From Flavobacteriales bacterium (GTDB taxonomy: Bacteria; Bacteroidota; Bacteroidia; CAIKAF01), in assembly GCA_025451235.1 (NCBI GenBank), contig JANWKT010000017.1:124001-188000 (forward strand): a stretch of DNA of 64,000 nt, written 5' to 3'. This document shows, piece after piece, positions 1-9,340 of this stretch. The position numbers were made by a program, and so were the translations under genes. Below the pieces are notes generated by a model, which worked only from the letters and a program-made list of their open reading frames with translations, did not search any database and was not told the origin of the DNA. Numbering within the stretch: position 1 is the stretch's first letter; every line of letters begins with the position of its first letter.

Positions 1-58
1 GCTTGAATATTTTGAGTCCCAAAAAAGCTTAATCTTTAACCCGGGTAAATAATATTTT

Positions 59-631
59 TTATCCTTCAATCCATTTTTCAATTACTTCCGGATAATGCTG
101 ATGTTCTAATAACTGAACTTTCTCAGCGATGGAGAAAGGTGTTTCTTCTCCCGTAAGGGGGGTTATATATTGGGCCAGAAATTTTCCTTCATCATAATTT
201 TCATTGACCAAATGAATGGTTATTCCAGTCTCTTTTTCTCCGGCTTCCTTGATCGCCTGATGAACATTCATTCCATACATTCCCTTTCCACCGAATTTGG
301 GCAATAAGGCCGGATGAACGTTTACTATCCGATGATGATATGCCTGAATAAGATCGGGGGGCATCAGCCATAAAAATCCTGCCAGTACAATATGGGTGAT
401 CCCTTCCTTTTCCAGTTTGTTCAATACCTCTCTGGACCCATAGAGGTCATTTCTGGAAAACAGATATACCGGAATTTTATAGCTTTTCCCAACTTCTATA
501 ACCCCAGAATCGGGCTTATTGGTACAAACCAAGCCTACTTTAATGTGAGGATGATCTTTAAAATATTGGGCGATTTTTTCGGCATTGCTCCCTTTTCCGG
601 TAGCAAAAATGGCTATTCGGGCATCTTTCAT
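59..631 (-). CDS. purN: Phosphoribosylglycinamide formyltransferase
   Basis: GAR transformylase of purine synthesis: it moves a formyl group from 10-formyl-THF to GAR in the cytoplasm. The protein is 190 aa, normal for PurN. It shows the N-terminal phosphate-binding 'GKGSNAEKI', the catalytic Asn-His segment 'NVHPALLPKFGG' near residue 105, and the downstream Asp in 'NENYDEGKF'. A TAnnTTTG box (TATCTTTG on the minus strand, 640-647) lies about 9 nt before the ATG, so the leader is very short. It is divergent from the small membrane gene at 712. Confidence 0.95.
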   Translation of the reverse strand: MKDARIAIFATGKGSNAEKIAQYFKDHPHIKVGLVCTNKPDSGVIEVGKSYKIPVYLFSRNDLYGSREVLNKLEKEGITHIVLAGFLWLMPPDLIQAYHHRIVNVHPALLPKFGGKGMYGMNVHQAIKEAGEKETGITIHLVNENYDEGKFLAQYITPLTGEETPFSIAEKVQLLEHQHYPEVIEKWIEG

Positions 632-663
632 TCAGGACTCAAAGATAGTTTTTTGGCCAATTA

Positions 664-694
664 TTTGGCTGCTTTACAAAATCCCCTACTTTTG
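664..694 (+). promoter_or_regulatory. Bacteroidota-type promoter for the 59-aa membrane gene
   Basis: TTTG (664-667), 19-nt spacer, TACTTTTG (687-694) fits the -33/-7 consensus of Bacteroidota housekeeping sigma factors. The ATG at 712 follows 18 nt later. It supports reading the small gene rather than the antisense ORF 639-956 of the track. Confidence 0.55.
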
Positions 695-711
695 TTTTAA
701 ATTCTTTTACT

Positions 712-891
712 ATGGATTGGCTATTCAGACCTATTGGAGACTTTTTTGTTTGGACCTTTAAGATCATTTCAGGATTGAACTGGAAGGCAGACCTGTTCAT
801 TATTTTTGCCACTGCAGCCCTGATGTTATATTGGTTCCAGCAAACCTGGAAACACAGGAAAAACGACAAAGGACTTTTCAAGAAACAATAA
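712..891 (+). CDS. Small single-span membrane protein (DUF6341-like)
   Basis: This 59-aa gene is too short for the ORF track. It begins 'MDWLFRPIGDFF', has a hydrophobic segment 'LFIIFATAALMLYWF' at about residues 28-42, and ends in a basic tail 'KHRKNDKGLFKKQ'. The layout resembles the short Bacteroidota membrane proteins now called DUF6341 (often misannotated as uracil phosphoribosyltransferase). That family match is from memory and uncertain. A good promoter precedes it. Function unknown. Confidence 0.65.
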   Translation: MDWLFRPIGDFFVWTFKIISGLNWKADLFIIFATAALMLYWFQQTWKHRKNDKGLFKKQ

Positions 892-1046
892 TATTCATCG
901 ATTTTTATTTTCCCATCCTGTTGTATTATATAGCGGGGTGGGTTTTTTATTCCCACTCCAATTTGCGCTTAGGTGTTAGTCTTATTTTATTGGAAGGATA
1001 ATGATTTATTAGTATTGGGTATTTTTCTTTTTCATATATTTGATAC

Positions 1047-2846
1047 ATGGTCACCAGGAAAGGGGTTCTAGTGCTTTGTATATTGCTGTTGCAGGGGTGG
1101 ACCCTTCTGCAGGCACAAATCACTTATCCTCCCAGGATATTCGGAGACAGCATCCATGCTCCTTTTTATCATGGAGTGGCTTCGGGAGACCCTTTATCCA
1201 ATGCGGTTATTATTTGGACCAGGATCACCCCTGCGCCCAGCGATTTTACTCCATTAACCGTAAATTATCAGGTATCTTCTGATTCCCTTTTTGGATCCAT
1301 CGTTGCAAGTGGATCGGTAACCACCGATAGTTCCTACGACTGGACCATTAAAAAGGACATTACCGGCCTATCACCTAACAGTATTTATTATTATCGATTC
1401 GACAATGGTTTAGGAAGCTATAGCCTCAGAGGCAGAACACGAACGGCTCCAAGCGGGAGTATTTCGGACCTAAAATTCGCCGTTTTTTCCTGCAGCAGTA
1501 TTTTTTCGGGGTATTTCAACTCTTATGCAAGGGTGGCTGAAAAGGCCGATAGCCTAAATGCCGCCATTCATTTGGGAGATTATATTTATGATTTTGTGGA
1601 TGCAGAAGAACAGGTAAGGGTTCCTGTCCCTTATCCGGGCGATCCGGTTACACTCACTGAATGGAGGGGCAGACAAGCTTATTATTTGCTGGATCCGGAC
1701 CTGCGAGCTGCCAAGGCTTCGCTACCATGGATCTGCTTATGGGATAACCATGACCAGGATTGCGGGGGCTCCATACAATGCCCTTTTGGCCCGGGTACTG
1801 AAGCCTTCCTGGAATGGGTTCCGGTTCGGGTACCAGATACCCTCAATCCACTTGAGATCTTCCGCACCTTGTCTTATGGAGATCTGGCGGATATTATTAT
1901 TGCGGATGTACTCATGTTTAGGCATATTGATACACTGCCCAATGGAGAATATAATATGCTGGGGACCTCTCAATTTCTTTGGATACAACAACAGCTCCAA
2001 TCTTCCACCGCTAAATGGAAACTGGTGGGTAATCAGCGAATGATTGGAGGATGGTATACTACCGGAATTGCCCAATGGGTGCTGGATATGTTACCCAATG
2101 ACGGTGCCGTTTTTGACAATAATTCCTGGGATGGATTTCCTGGAACCAAAGCTTTGTTATTCGACTTTCTTCGGGATCAGTTCATTGATAATACCATTAT
2201 TCTCAGCGGGGATGCACATGTTTCCATTGCTCAGGACCTGGTGGAAGATCCTAATAATTCATCGTTATATGATAGCCAAACAGGAATGGGTTCGGCAGGT
2301 GTTGAGTTTCTACCCACCAGCATAAGTCGTGGAAATATGGATGAAGGAGGTGCTCCGATAGGGGCCTTTGATCTGATCAATGAACTCGACAGAAATGCCA
2401 ATCCCCAACACCAATTCACAGATTTTTTTAATCATGGTTATGGAATCCTTCATTTAAAGCATGACAGTACCGTTGCACAATTCTGGTACGCCCCTATTTT
2501 ACAGATAAGCGGCCAGGATTCATTAGGAGCCACTCTGATCGTAAAAAATGGAGAAAACCATTGGTCCAGAACTTCCGGCTATTCTTCCCTTGAAAATACC
2601 CTGGGTTTAGATTTTCATGTATTTCCCAATCCCGCCAATGAATGGATCACACTGGAGTTTGCTGAAAACCCATTGGGGAATGTTCAAATCGAGATCTTTG
2701 ATGCGGTTGGAAGAACTCATCTAGAACAAACATTCGCCGAATTAAACGCAGGAAATTTACACTTGCTGAACATTCAGCAACTCCCAACTGGTTTATATTT
2801 TATTCGCATCAATCACACCAGTTCCAGGAAGTTCATCAAGCAATAA
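1047..2846 (+). CDS. PhoD-like secreted phosphatase with T9SS sorting domain
   Basis: A 599-aa secreted metallophosphatase, expected to release phosphate from phosphodiesters or monoesters at the cell surface. After a signal peptide ending 'LLQAQ' it shows the PhoD N-terminal 'GVASGDP' and fibronectin-like region, then 'HLGDYIYDF', 'LWDNHDQDCGG' and 'ILSGDAHVS', which carry the expected metal ligands. The last ~80 residues ('VFPNPANEWITLEF', ending 'RKFIKQ') are a type A T9SS sorting domain, so it should be secreted or surface-anchored by the type IX system. A TATATTTG box (1035-1042) sits only 4 nt before the ATG, suggesting a near-leaderless message. Confidence 0.9.
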   Translation: MVTRKGVLVLCILLLQGWTLLQAQITYPPRIFGDSIHAPFYHGVASGDPLSNAVIIWTRITPAPSDFTPLTVNYQVSSDSLFGSIVASGSVTTDSSYDWTIKKDITGLSPNSIYYYRFDNGLGSYSLRGRTRTAPSGSISDLKFAVFSCSSIFSGYFNSYARVAEKADSLNAAIHLGDYIYDFVDAEEQVRVPVPYPGDPVTLTEWRGRQAYYLLDPDLRAAKASLPWICLWDNHDQDCGGSIQCPFGPGTEAFLEWVPVRVPDTLNPLEIFRTLSYGDLADIIIADVLMFRHIDTLPNGEYNMLGTSQFLWIQQQLQSSTAKWKLVGNQRMIGGWYTTGIAQWVLDMLPNDGAVFDNNSWDGFPGTKALLFDFLRDQFIDNTIILSGDAHVSIAQDLVEDPNNSSLYDSQTGMGSAGVEFLPTSISRGNMDEGGAPIGAFDLINELDRNANPQHQFTDFFNHGYGILHLKHDSTVAQFWYAPILQISGQDSLGATLIVKNGENHWSRTSGYSSLENTLGLDFHVFPNPANEWITLEFAENPLGNVQIEIFDAVGRTHLEQTFAELNAGNLHLLNIQQLPTGLYFIRINHTSSRKFIKQ

Positions 2847-2984
2847 TTCTTCCTGATTTTCAGGGCATTTACTATGTTTTCACACTGAGTAGCTGGTTAT
2901 TAAATAAAAACATCCAAATGGTTTGCCCCGATAGCTATGGGATGAGGGAATGCAATGATTTCTCTTTTTTTATACATTTATACT

Positions 2985-4079
2985 ATGAAACGAACCCTAC
3001 CCTATTTCTTTTTGCCGGTTTTTATTTTTTGCAATCACTTGCACTCGCAATTGGTGATCAGTTCAACAGACATGCCGGCCATTGATACGATCTATCATTT
3101 TCACAATGCCTCTATTTTGAATGTTGACTTCGATTATACCGGCGGAGACGTTGTTTGGGATTATACCACTTTAGTTGAAACCGGGTTCTCGCAGGATAGT
3201 TTTGCAAATCCCTCTACTACCCCTTGGGTATACCAGTTGGTGTTCAATAATTTTTTATACCCTTCGTACGATGCTACCCATGCACAGCCCGGAAGCAGCA
3301 TCCTGTTGCCTTCGCAAATTCCATTCGAAGTAACAGATGTATACAACTTCTATAAAAACACTTCCACCTCTTTTTCGATGGTAGGATTTGGGGCAACCAT
3401 CAATAGCATTCCCACACCCATACAATATACAGGCAAAGACCGGGTATATAAATTTCCCCTTAGCTATGGCAACATGGATACATCCACTTATTTCTTTGAG
3501 GTAAATGTGCCCACCCTTGGCTATTGGAACCAATCAGGAACGAGGGAGAACCATGTGGATGGATATGGAACCGTGTTGCTCCCAAACAATGCCAGTTATG
3601 AAGTTTTAAGGCTTAAATCAACCTTACATATCACGGATACAGTCTATGTGGACCAATTGGGATTCGCCATTCCCATTCCTCGCCTTCAAACAGAATATAA
3701 GTTTCTCGCCGTTGGAGAAGGAGAGCCCGTACTCCAAATTGTTACCCAGCCCTTGTTTTTAGTGGCCGGTCCAGAAACGGTTATTTCGGTGAGATTTAAG
3801 AATGAGATGAACCTGGCCTCTGCACAGGACGCTACAGGGGGCTCTTTGCTGGTTTATCCAAATCCTGCCACTGAATTTATAACTATCTCAAATCCGCAAC
3901 AACTTGTTATAGAAAAAATATTCTTGGTGAATAGTACGGGGCAGGTTGTTTATACTGATTTTATTGGCTCTTCAGGAGATATCAGGCTTGAGGTGAGTAT
4001 GTTTGCTGCAGGAAATTATCAGCTTATTTCTTGCACTTCCGACAGCCGTATTTTCAGGAAGTCCATTATTCTACAATAA
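2985..4079 (+). CDS. T9SS-sorted secreted protein of unknown function
   Basis: I take the start at the internal Met 'MKRTLPYFFLP' rather than the track's 2955, because it gives a clean signal peptide ending 'HLHSQ'. The mature protein has no recognised catalytic motif. It contains repeated Tyr/Thr-rich beta stretches and a C-terminal 'LLVYPNPATEFITI' type A sorting domain (about residues 290-364). It sits just downstream of, and in the same direction as, the PhoD-like T9SS phosphatase. Function unknown. Confidence 0.8.
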   Translation: MKRTLPYFFLPVFIFCNHLHSQLVISSTDMPAIDTIYHFHNASILNVDFDYTGGDVVWDYTTLVETGFSQDSFANPSTTPWVYQLVFNNFLYPSYDATHAQPGSSILLPSQIPFEVTDVYNFYKNTSTSFSMVGFGATINSIPTPIQYTGKDRVYKFPLSYGNMDTSTYFFEVNVPTLGYWNQSGTRENHVDGYGTVLLPNNASYEVLRLKSTLHITDTVYVDQLGFAIPIPRLQTEYKFLAVGEGEPVLQIVTQPLFLVAGPETVISVRFKNEMNLASAQDATGGSLLVYPNPATEFITISNPQQLVIEKIFLVNSTGQVVYTDFIGSSGDIRLEVSMFAAGNYQLISCTSDSRIFRKSIILQ

Positions 4080-4144
4080 GTTTTTAACTACGTTGATTGT
4101 CGTCGACTTAGAAGATCCATAAAAAAGCGATGGCCACCCAAAAC

Positions 4145-4172
4145 AAAAAACCCTGGCATTTGAACCAGGGCT
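4145..4172 (-). terminator. Rho-independent terminator of gdhA
   Basis: On the minus strand CCCTGG and CCAGGG form a 6-bp stem around an 8-nt loop, followed by six T residues. It lies about 25 nt past the gdhA stop. Confidence 0.75.
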
Positions 4173-4197
4173 TCTCAAATATGATATATACAGAAAA

Positions 4198-5628
4198 TTA
4201 GGGGAATACTCCCAGCTTTTCATAAGAAACAACGATCTTATTGATAGCAGTAACAAAGGCTGCTGTGCGAAGATCGGTGATCTTTTTGTTGTCAGCCATG
4301 GTTTTAATGATCTGCTCTAAAGAGTCAATCATGGTTTCTTCAAGGCCCGAATAAACCAGGTCAATTTCGTCCGCCCCATGATCCAGCATTTTGCGTTGTG
4401 CCGCTGATACTTTTTTGCCTGTGCTACTTTCAATGGCATCAATCAAACCATTATTGAGGGTTTGTTGGTACCTTTTTTCCATACGTCCAAAACGAACGTG
4501 TGAAAGGTTTTTCAACCACTCAAAATAAGAAACCGTTACGCCGCCGGCATTTAAATAAATATCCGGAATAATAACTGTTTTCTTTTTCAATAACACCTGC
4601 TCCGCCTCTGGAGTAACCGGTCCATTCGCGGCCTCACCAATGATCTTTGTTTTTATCCTGGCAGCATTGTCTTTATTGATCTGGTTTTCTAAAGCCGCAG
4701 GGATTAGGATATCACATTCCACTTCCAATACATCCGTATTGTTTTTAAGTGTTTTGCTTCCTTTTAAACCATCCAGTGTGGAGTGTTGTTTGAAATAATT
4801 AAACGCTTCTTCCGGGTTAATCCCTTTAGGGTTTGTAACGGCGCTATTCCACTCCCCTAATCCAACAATGATAGCTCCAGCCTCATAAAAGAATTTGGCC
4901 GCATGGTATCCCACATTTCCCAATCCTTGCACTACTACTGTTTTTCCTTTTATTCCTGTGGTAAGTCCTAGTTTTTTTGCTCTTTCTGAATCAGATAAAT
5001 ATTGACGGATTCCATAAAATACCCCTAGGCCCGTGGCTTCTTTACGGCCCCTGATACCTCCTTGCCCAACCGGTTTTCCAGTTACACAGGCAAGGGCATT
5101 GATGTCATTCATGTTAAAAGTATTGTAGGTATCTACAATCCAACTCATCTCTCTTTCTCCGGTTCCATAATCTGGTGCTGGAACATCAATTCCAGGTCCA
5201 ATAAAGTTCTTTTTGATCAACTCCGAAGTATACCGGCGAGTGATCCTTTCTAATTCTTCTTCACTGTATTTACGGGGGTTAATTTTTACTCCTCCTTTTG
5301 CCCCTCCAAAAGGGACATCAACTATTGAACATTTATAGGTCATTAAAGCGGCCAATGCCATTACTTCGTCTTGGTTCACATGCTCACTATACCTAATTCC
5401 TCCCTTGGTGGGTAATTTATGGTGACTATGTTCAACCCGATATGCCTCTACTACCTCGTATCCTCCTTTTACCTTAATTGGAAATTTAATTCTATAAACA
5501 CTGTTACAGTGTCGAATTTGCTCTAATATACCTGGGGTTGTTTTTACGAATTGTGCAGCATGATCAAAATACTGCAATACATCATCAAAGAAAGAATTTT
5601 CTCTTTGCAAATCAAGTTTTTTAGCCAT
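4198..5628 (-). CDS. gdhA: Glu/Leu/Phe/Val dehydrogenase family (glutamate dehydrogenase)
   Basis: A 476-aa amino-acid dehydrogenase that interconverts glutamate with 2-oxoglutarate and ammonia using NAD(P). It has the substrate and catalytic Lys region 'PTKGGIRYSE' and 'VPFGGAKGG', and the Rossmann 'GLGNVGYHAA'. The track start at 5706 adds 26 residues that overlap the upstream receptor gene. I choose 'MAKKLDLQ' at 5628 because a TATATTTG promoter box (minus strand, 5649-5656) lies inside that extension. A terminator follows. It is probably monocistronic. Confidence 0.92.
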   Translation of the reverse strand: MAKKLDLQRENSFFDDVLQYFDHAAQFVKTTPGILEQIRHCNSVYRIKFPIKVKGGYEVVEAYRVEHSHHKLPTKGGIRYSEHVNQDEVMALAALMTYKCSIVDVPFGGAKGGVKINPRKYSEEELERITRRYTSELIKKNFIGPGIDVPAPDYGTGEREMSWIVDTYNTFNMNDINALACVTGKPVGQGGIRGRKEATGLGVFYGIRQYLSDSERAKKLGLTTGIKGKTVVVQGLGNVGYHAAKFFYEAGAIIVGLGEWNSAVTNPKGINPEEAFNYFKQHSTLDGLKGSKTLKNNTDVLEVECDILIPAALENQINKDNAARIKTKIIGEAANGPVTPEAEQVLLKKKTVIIPDIYLNAGGVTVSYFEWLKNLSHVRFGRMEKRYQQTLNNGLIDAIESSTGKKVSAAQRKMLDHGADEIDLVYSGLEETMIDSLEQIIKTMADNKKITDLRTAAFVTAINKIVVSYEKLGVFP

Positions 5629-5659
5629 ATAACCGTTTTTAGAATGTGCAAATATACAC

Positions 5660-8143
5660 TTAGAATTGATAACTGTATTGAATAACGAAAGATCGTGGAG
5701 CTTCAAGCTTGCCCGGTCTTAAGGAGTATATTCGGTTGGCTACATTGTTGATAATAAAAGATACTTTAGAAGACTTGCTGATCTGAACTGCCAGGCGCAT
5801 ATCCATTACCCAATCCCCCTGATTATTTCCGTCCCTGAAGGTTTTTATATCTGGGGTAAAGCCTAAAGGCGCAAGTGTATAAAAGGCCTTGTCGATATTT
5901 TGCATATAGCTATTGAACCTGAAGGATGCTCCGAAGGAGATAAATTTCCAAGTAACCTCTGCGTCGAATTTAAAGGTATGCTGAAACCTGTATTTCAAAA
6001 TGTAGTTGCTTGTATCAGTGCTTGAATTAAGATAGTTGAGCGTAGTAGCGCTGGTGTCAATTGCATAATTATAATTCGGTGTTAGGCTTTGTGGAAGGGC
6101 ATAATTATACCCCATTAAGCAATTGAGGGTCCAGTTTTTACCAAATTTCCCTCCCCCCAATACCGAAATATCAACCCCTACCACTCTTGCTCTTCCTGTG
6201 TTTAAAGAAATAAATCCTGGGCCCACTCCTGGAATATTGGTAAAGTTGAATTCTATAAAATTATCGTATTCCTGCCAGAAGCCAGCAACATCAGCATATC
6301 CCATAAAGTTTTTGCCGATCTTAAAGCCTTGTTTAACTCCCACTTCAGCACTCCAGCTTTTTTCCGGCCGGAGGGTTGGGTTCGGCGCAATGCTTACCCC
6401 TCCAACGGTGGTCGTGATAAATCTTTCGGCGATGGTCGGAAATCGATAGCCCTGGCCAAAGGAGGTCCTTATAAAAGTATGTGAAGCCGCTTTGAAGCTG
6501 AGCCCTCCCCTGAAAACGGGTTGAAATCCGCTGGAAACAATACTCGTATCATACAGTGTATAATCTCCGTTGTTGTAAATCCTATACCGGTCGTACTTCC
6601 CAATATTAAAATACTCCAGCCTGGCGCCCAAGCAGATAGTGAGCCTATCCCAGAGTTTGTTTTCTATTTGTACGTATGCCGCAATGTTCAGGTTATTTGT
6701 ATAAATCCTATCAGTTTGGATGGAGTCCATGGTGTTGGTATCCAGCGACGGAGCGGTACCCGCAAAGAGTTCCGCTCTACCAATGGTAAAGAGCGACATA
6801 ACACCTGTTGTGATCACCATGTTTTTCAGGTAATTGTTTTTAGACGCTTTAGGGCCTGTAAATCTCTTCTGGTATTGGAACTCCCCATAAAACAAATCCG
6901 AAGCATTTCCCTGCCCATTATCGTTGTCATAGTTGATCAAAAGGTACCGGGTCCTGAGATGGTAATTGCTCCCCCTTTTGCCTCCATAGCTTACATATGG
7001 ATCGATATTCATCAGGGTTTGAAGGGTACGGGTCATCGCACCTCCAAAGGCCCTGTATATATCTTTGCCGCTGTTGCTCCATAAAAATGATCCTGTGCTA
7101 GACCCATACATGAAGTTACCGTTCACCCCGATGGATAATCCCTCTTTCTTTTTAAATCTATATCGGGTGTTGAAATTTACTCTTGCCCTGTATTCGTTTT
7201 CCCCGTTCAAAACCGTATCAAGTGTTTGGGCAGATGGCACATAAAGCTTGGAGGGGCCTATATATCCTTTTTCAGCAAATAGATTTCCACCTACGACCAG
7301 GTCAAAATTTTGCTTGATTTTTCTAGTATGAAGAAAGCTGATGCCCGTTTGAAAAGGGGGGAAATCTGTGGCCCAGTTTACGGAATCACGTAGATTGGAT
7401 ATGCCGCTGAAAGCGGTTATTCTGGTAAATGGTTTGTCTTTAGGATAAGCGGTCCGTATGTTAATCACACCGTTGAGGGCTGCTGAACCATACAACACAG
7501 AGGAGGCTCCTTTGATTACCTCGATCTGTTCCAGGTTTTCAATGGGTATAAATCCCCAGCTAGGTCGGCCTGCATCTCCTGATAGCAGAGGTATATCATC
7601 TACCAGCACCATTACCCGGCTTCCTGCTCCGAAGCTATATCCGCTTCCAGATCTGATCTGTGGTTCATTGTCAACAATATTTACACCTGGTACTTGCTGT
7701 AACGACTGACTTGCTGAAGTGGCGTTCTTGTTTTGAACAATATTGGGCTTTAAGACCTCCATTGTAACAGTAAGGTCTTCAATATTTTTTTCGTATTTTC
7801 CTTCTGACTTTACATAGGTGATCAGCTCTATCGGTTTTTCCTTGATGGTTTTTGCCAGGTCTTTTACCTCTCCTGCTGCCAATGTGATCTTTTCAGAGGC
7901 TGGCTCATAGTCGATCGAAGAAAATAAGATCGTATAGGTCCCGGGGTCCAGGCTCAGTTGGAATTTTCCATTCTCATCGGTAACGGTTCCTATAGAGGTT
8001 CCTTCAACCAATACATTTAAAAATTCAACGGGTTTTGTGGTGCTTTCGTCAGTTACAATTCCATTGACCGTTCCTTTTTGCGCAATGGCAAATACAGATA
8101 GTAATGCCAGGGGTAAAAACAGTAAAATCTTTTTTATCATCAC
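5660..8143 (-). CDS. TonB-dependent receptor with carboxypeptidase-regulatory N-domain
   Basis: An 827-aa outer-membrane receptor for energised import; the substrate is unknown. Order of parts: signal peptide ('SVFAIAQ'), a CarboxypepD_reg-like domain ('GTVNGIVTDESTTKP' onward, to about residue 105), a plug domain with 'SGSGYSFGAGSRVMVLVDD', then a beta barrel ending in aromatic 'IQYSYQF'. No SusD-like partner or enzyme lies beside it, so this is not a standard polysaccharide locus. A strong promoter lies at 8177-8207. Confidence 0.9.
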   Translation of the reverse strand: MMIKKILLFLPLALLSVFAIAQKGTVNGIVTDESTTKPVEFLNVLVEGTSIGTVTDENGKFQLSLDPGTYTILFSSIDYEPASEKITLAAGEVKDLAKTIKEKPIELITYVKSEGKYEKNIEDLTVTMEVLKPNIVQNKNATSASQSLQQVPGVNIVDNEPQIRSGSGYSFGAGSRVMVLVDDIPLLSGDAGRPSWGFIPIENLEQIEVIKGASSVLYGSAALNGVINIRTAYPKDKPFTRITAFSGISNLRDSVNWATDFPPFQTGISFLHTRKIKQNFDLVVGGNLFAEKGYIGPSKLYVPSAQTLDTVLNGENEYRARVNFNTRYRFKKKEGLSIGVNGNFMYGSSTGSFLWSNSGKDIYRAFGGAMTRTLQTLMNIDPYVSYGGKRGSNYHLRTRYLLINYDNDNGQGNASDLFYGEFQYQKRFTGPKASKNNYLKNMVITTGVMSLFTIGRAELFAGTAPSLDTNTMDSIQTDRIYTNNLNIAAYVQIENKLWDRLTICLGARLEYFNIGKYDRYRIYNNGDYTLYDTSIVSSGFQPVFRGGLSFKAASHTFIRTSFGQGYRFPTIAERFITTTVGGVSIAPNPTLRPEKSWSAEVGVKQGFKIGKNFMGYADVAGFWQEYDNFIEFNFTNIPGVGPGFISLNTGRARVVGVDISVLGGGKFGKNWTLNCLMGYNYALPQSLTPNYNYAIDTSATTLNYLNSSTDTSNYILKYRFQHTFKFDAEVTWKFISFGASFRFNSYMQNIDKAFYTLAPLGFTPDIKTFRDGNNQGDWVMDMRLAVQISKSSKVSFIINNVANRIYSLRPGKLEAPRSFVIQYSYQF

Positions 8144-8176
8144 GCTGCAAGGGTTATATTAATAATTATTAATAGT

Positions 8177-8207
8177 CAAACCTAAATCTTTTTCCAAAAA
8201 TTCCAAA
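8177..8207 (-). promoter_or_regulatory. Promoter of the TonB receptor gene
   Basis: Minus strand TTTG, 19-nt spacer, TAGGTTTG: a full match to the Bacteroidota -33/-7 pattern, 34 nt before the receptor start. Confidence 0.6.
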
Positions 8208-8233
8208 AATTTTTTTTCTTAGGGAAGTTAATA

Positions 8234-9340
8234 TTGACAGGAATTTTGGAAGAATTAAACGCAATCATTGGGCTTAAAATGTGTGATGGTATTGGTGATA
8301 TCACAGCCAATAAATTGATCTCATTTTGCGGCAGTGCTTCGGCTGTTTTTGAAGAGAAAAGCAGGCACTTGTCCTCTATTCCGGGCGTTCCGGCAAAAAT
8401 AGGAGAGCTTCTAAAAGAGAATATCGTCTGGGAATTGGTAGAAAAAGAAGTGGATTATATCAACAGGAACAATATCAATTATGTCACTCTATTAGATCGC
8501 GAATATCCCAAAAATCTTCTTTCCATCGATTGTGCTCCTTTGTTACTTTTTTTCACCGGTACTATTGAAAAGTTGAATACCCTTCCTTGTATCAGTATTG
8601 TTGGAACCAGGCATGCAACTCCTTATGGTATTGATATGGTAGCCGAATTAGTGGCCTGCCTTCAGGAACACAATATTTGCATTGTTAGCGGTCTGGCGCT
8701 CGGCATCGATGTTGCAGCACATAAAGCATCTATCAGGCACTCCGTCCCTACCTTTGGTATTGTGGGCCATGGCTTAAAAACAATTTATCCTTCGGCCAAT
8801 AAAGCTGCTGCTGAAAAGCTTGTTGAAACCGGTGGGGGTATTGTCTCTGAATTTTTTTTCGACGAGATCCCGAATCGAGAGAATTTTCCAAAGAGGAATC
8901 GGATCATTGCTGGACTGTCCTTCGCAACTATCGTTGTTGAAGCAGCCAAAAAAGGAGGAGCATTGATTACAGCTGATCTTGCCTATGCTTACAAAAGAAA
9001 GGTGTTTGCAGTTCCAGGAAGATATAACGATAAGTTTTCGGAGGGTTGTAATGAGCTGATCAAAAACGGAAAAGCACTGCCTGTTTTATCCATTTCTTCT
9101 TTAATTGAAGATCTTGGCTTGAAAAGACCTGCTGTGAAGGCCTCTCCTACCGTAGAAGTCCAATTAACATCTGAGGAATCAGCCCTTCTCCAGATCATTC
9201 GCAATAGTTCCAAAATTAGTTTGGACAATATCTCCGCCATTTCTCAATTATGCATCAGCGGTTGTGCTGCTATTTTATTCGGTCTGGAAATGAAGGGTAT
9301 CATTAGAAATCTTCCCGGTAAAATCTATGAAGCTTGTTGA
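8234..9340 (+). CDS. dprA: DNA-processing protein A
   Basis: DprA loads RecA on incoming single-stranded DNA during natural transformation. At 368 aa it has an N-terminal HhH/SAM-like region ('GIGDITANKLISF'), the extended Rossmann fold with 'SIVGTRHATPYG' and 'VSGLALGIDVAAH', and a C-terminal winged-helix part from about residue 300. The start is TTG; the first ATG (8279) would cut into the N-terminal domain. It runs tail to tail into the TerC gene with a 16-bp overlap. Confidence 0.92.
   Translation: MTGILEELNAIIGLKMCDGIGDITANKLISFCGSASAVFEEKSRHLSSIPGVPAKIGELLKENIVWELVEKEVDYINRNNINYVTLLDREYPKNLLSIDCAPLLLFFTGTIEKLNTLPCISIVGTRHATPYGIDMVAELVACLQEHNICIVSGLALGIDVAAHKASIRHSVPTFGIVGHGLKTIYPSANKAAAEKLVETGGGIVSEFFFDEIPNRENFPKRNRIIAGLSFATIVVEAAKKGGALITADLAYAYKRKVFAVPGRYNDKFSEGCNELIKNGKALPVLSISSLIEDLGLKRPAVKASPTVEVQLTSEESALLQIIRNSSKISLDNISAISQLCISGCAAILFGLEMKGIIRNLPGKIYEAC

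Noticed and set aside
639-956. 105-aa minus-strand ORF beside purN
   Set aside because: It is antisense to the small membrane gene at 712, which has a consensus promoter and a coherent membrane segment.
5629-5706. N-terminal extension of gdhA
   Set aside because: It overlaps the neighbouring receptor gene and contains a TATATTTG box; the family begins near 'MAKKLD'.
6521-7084. 187-aa plus-strand ORF
   Set aside because: It is antisense to the TonB receptor barrel and lacks domain character.
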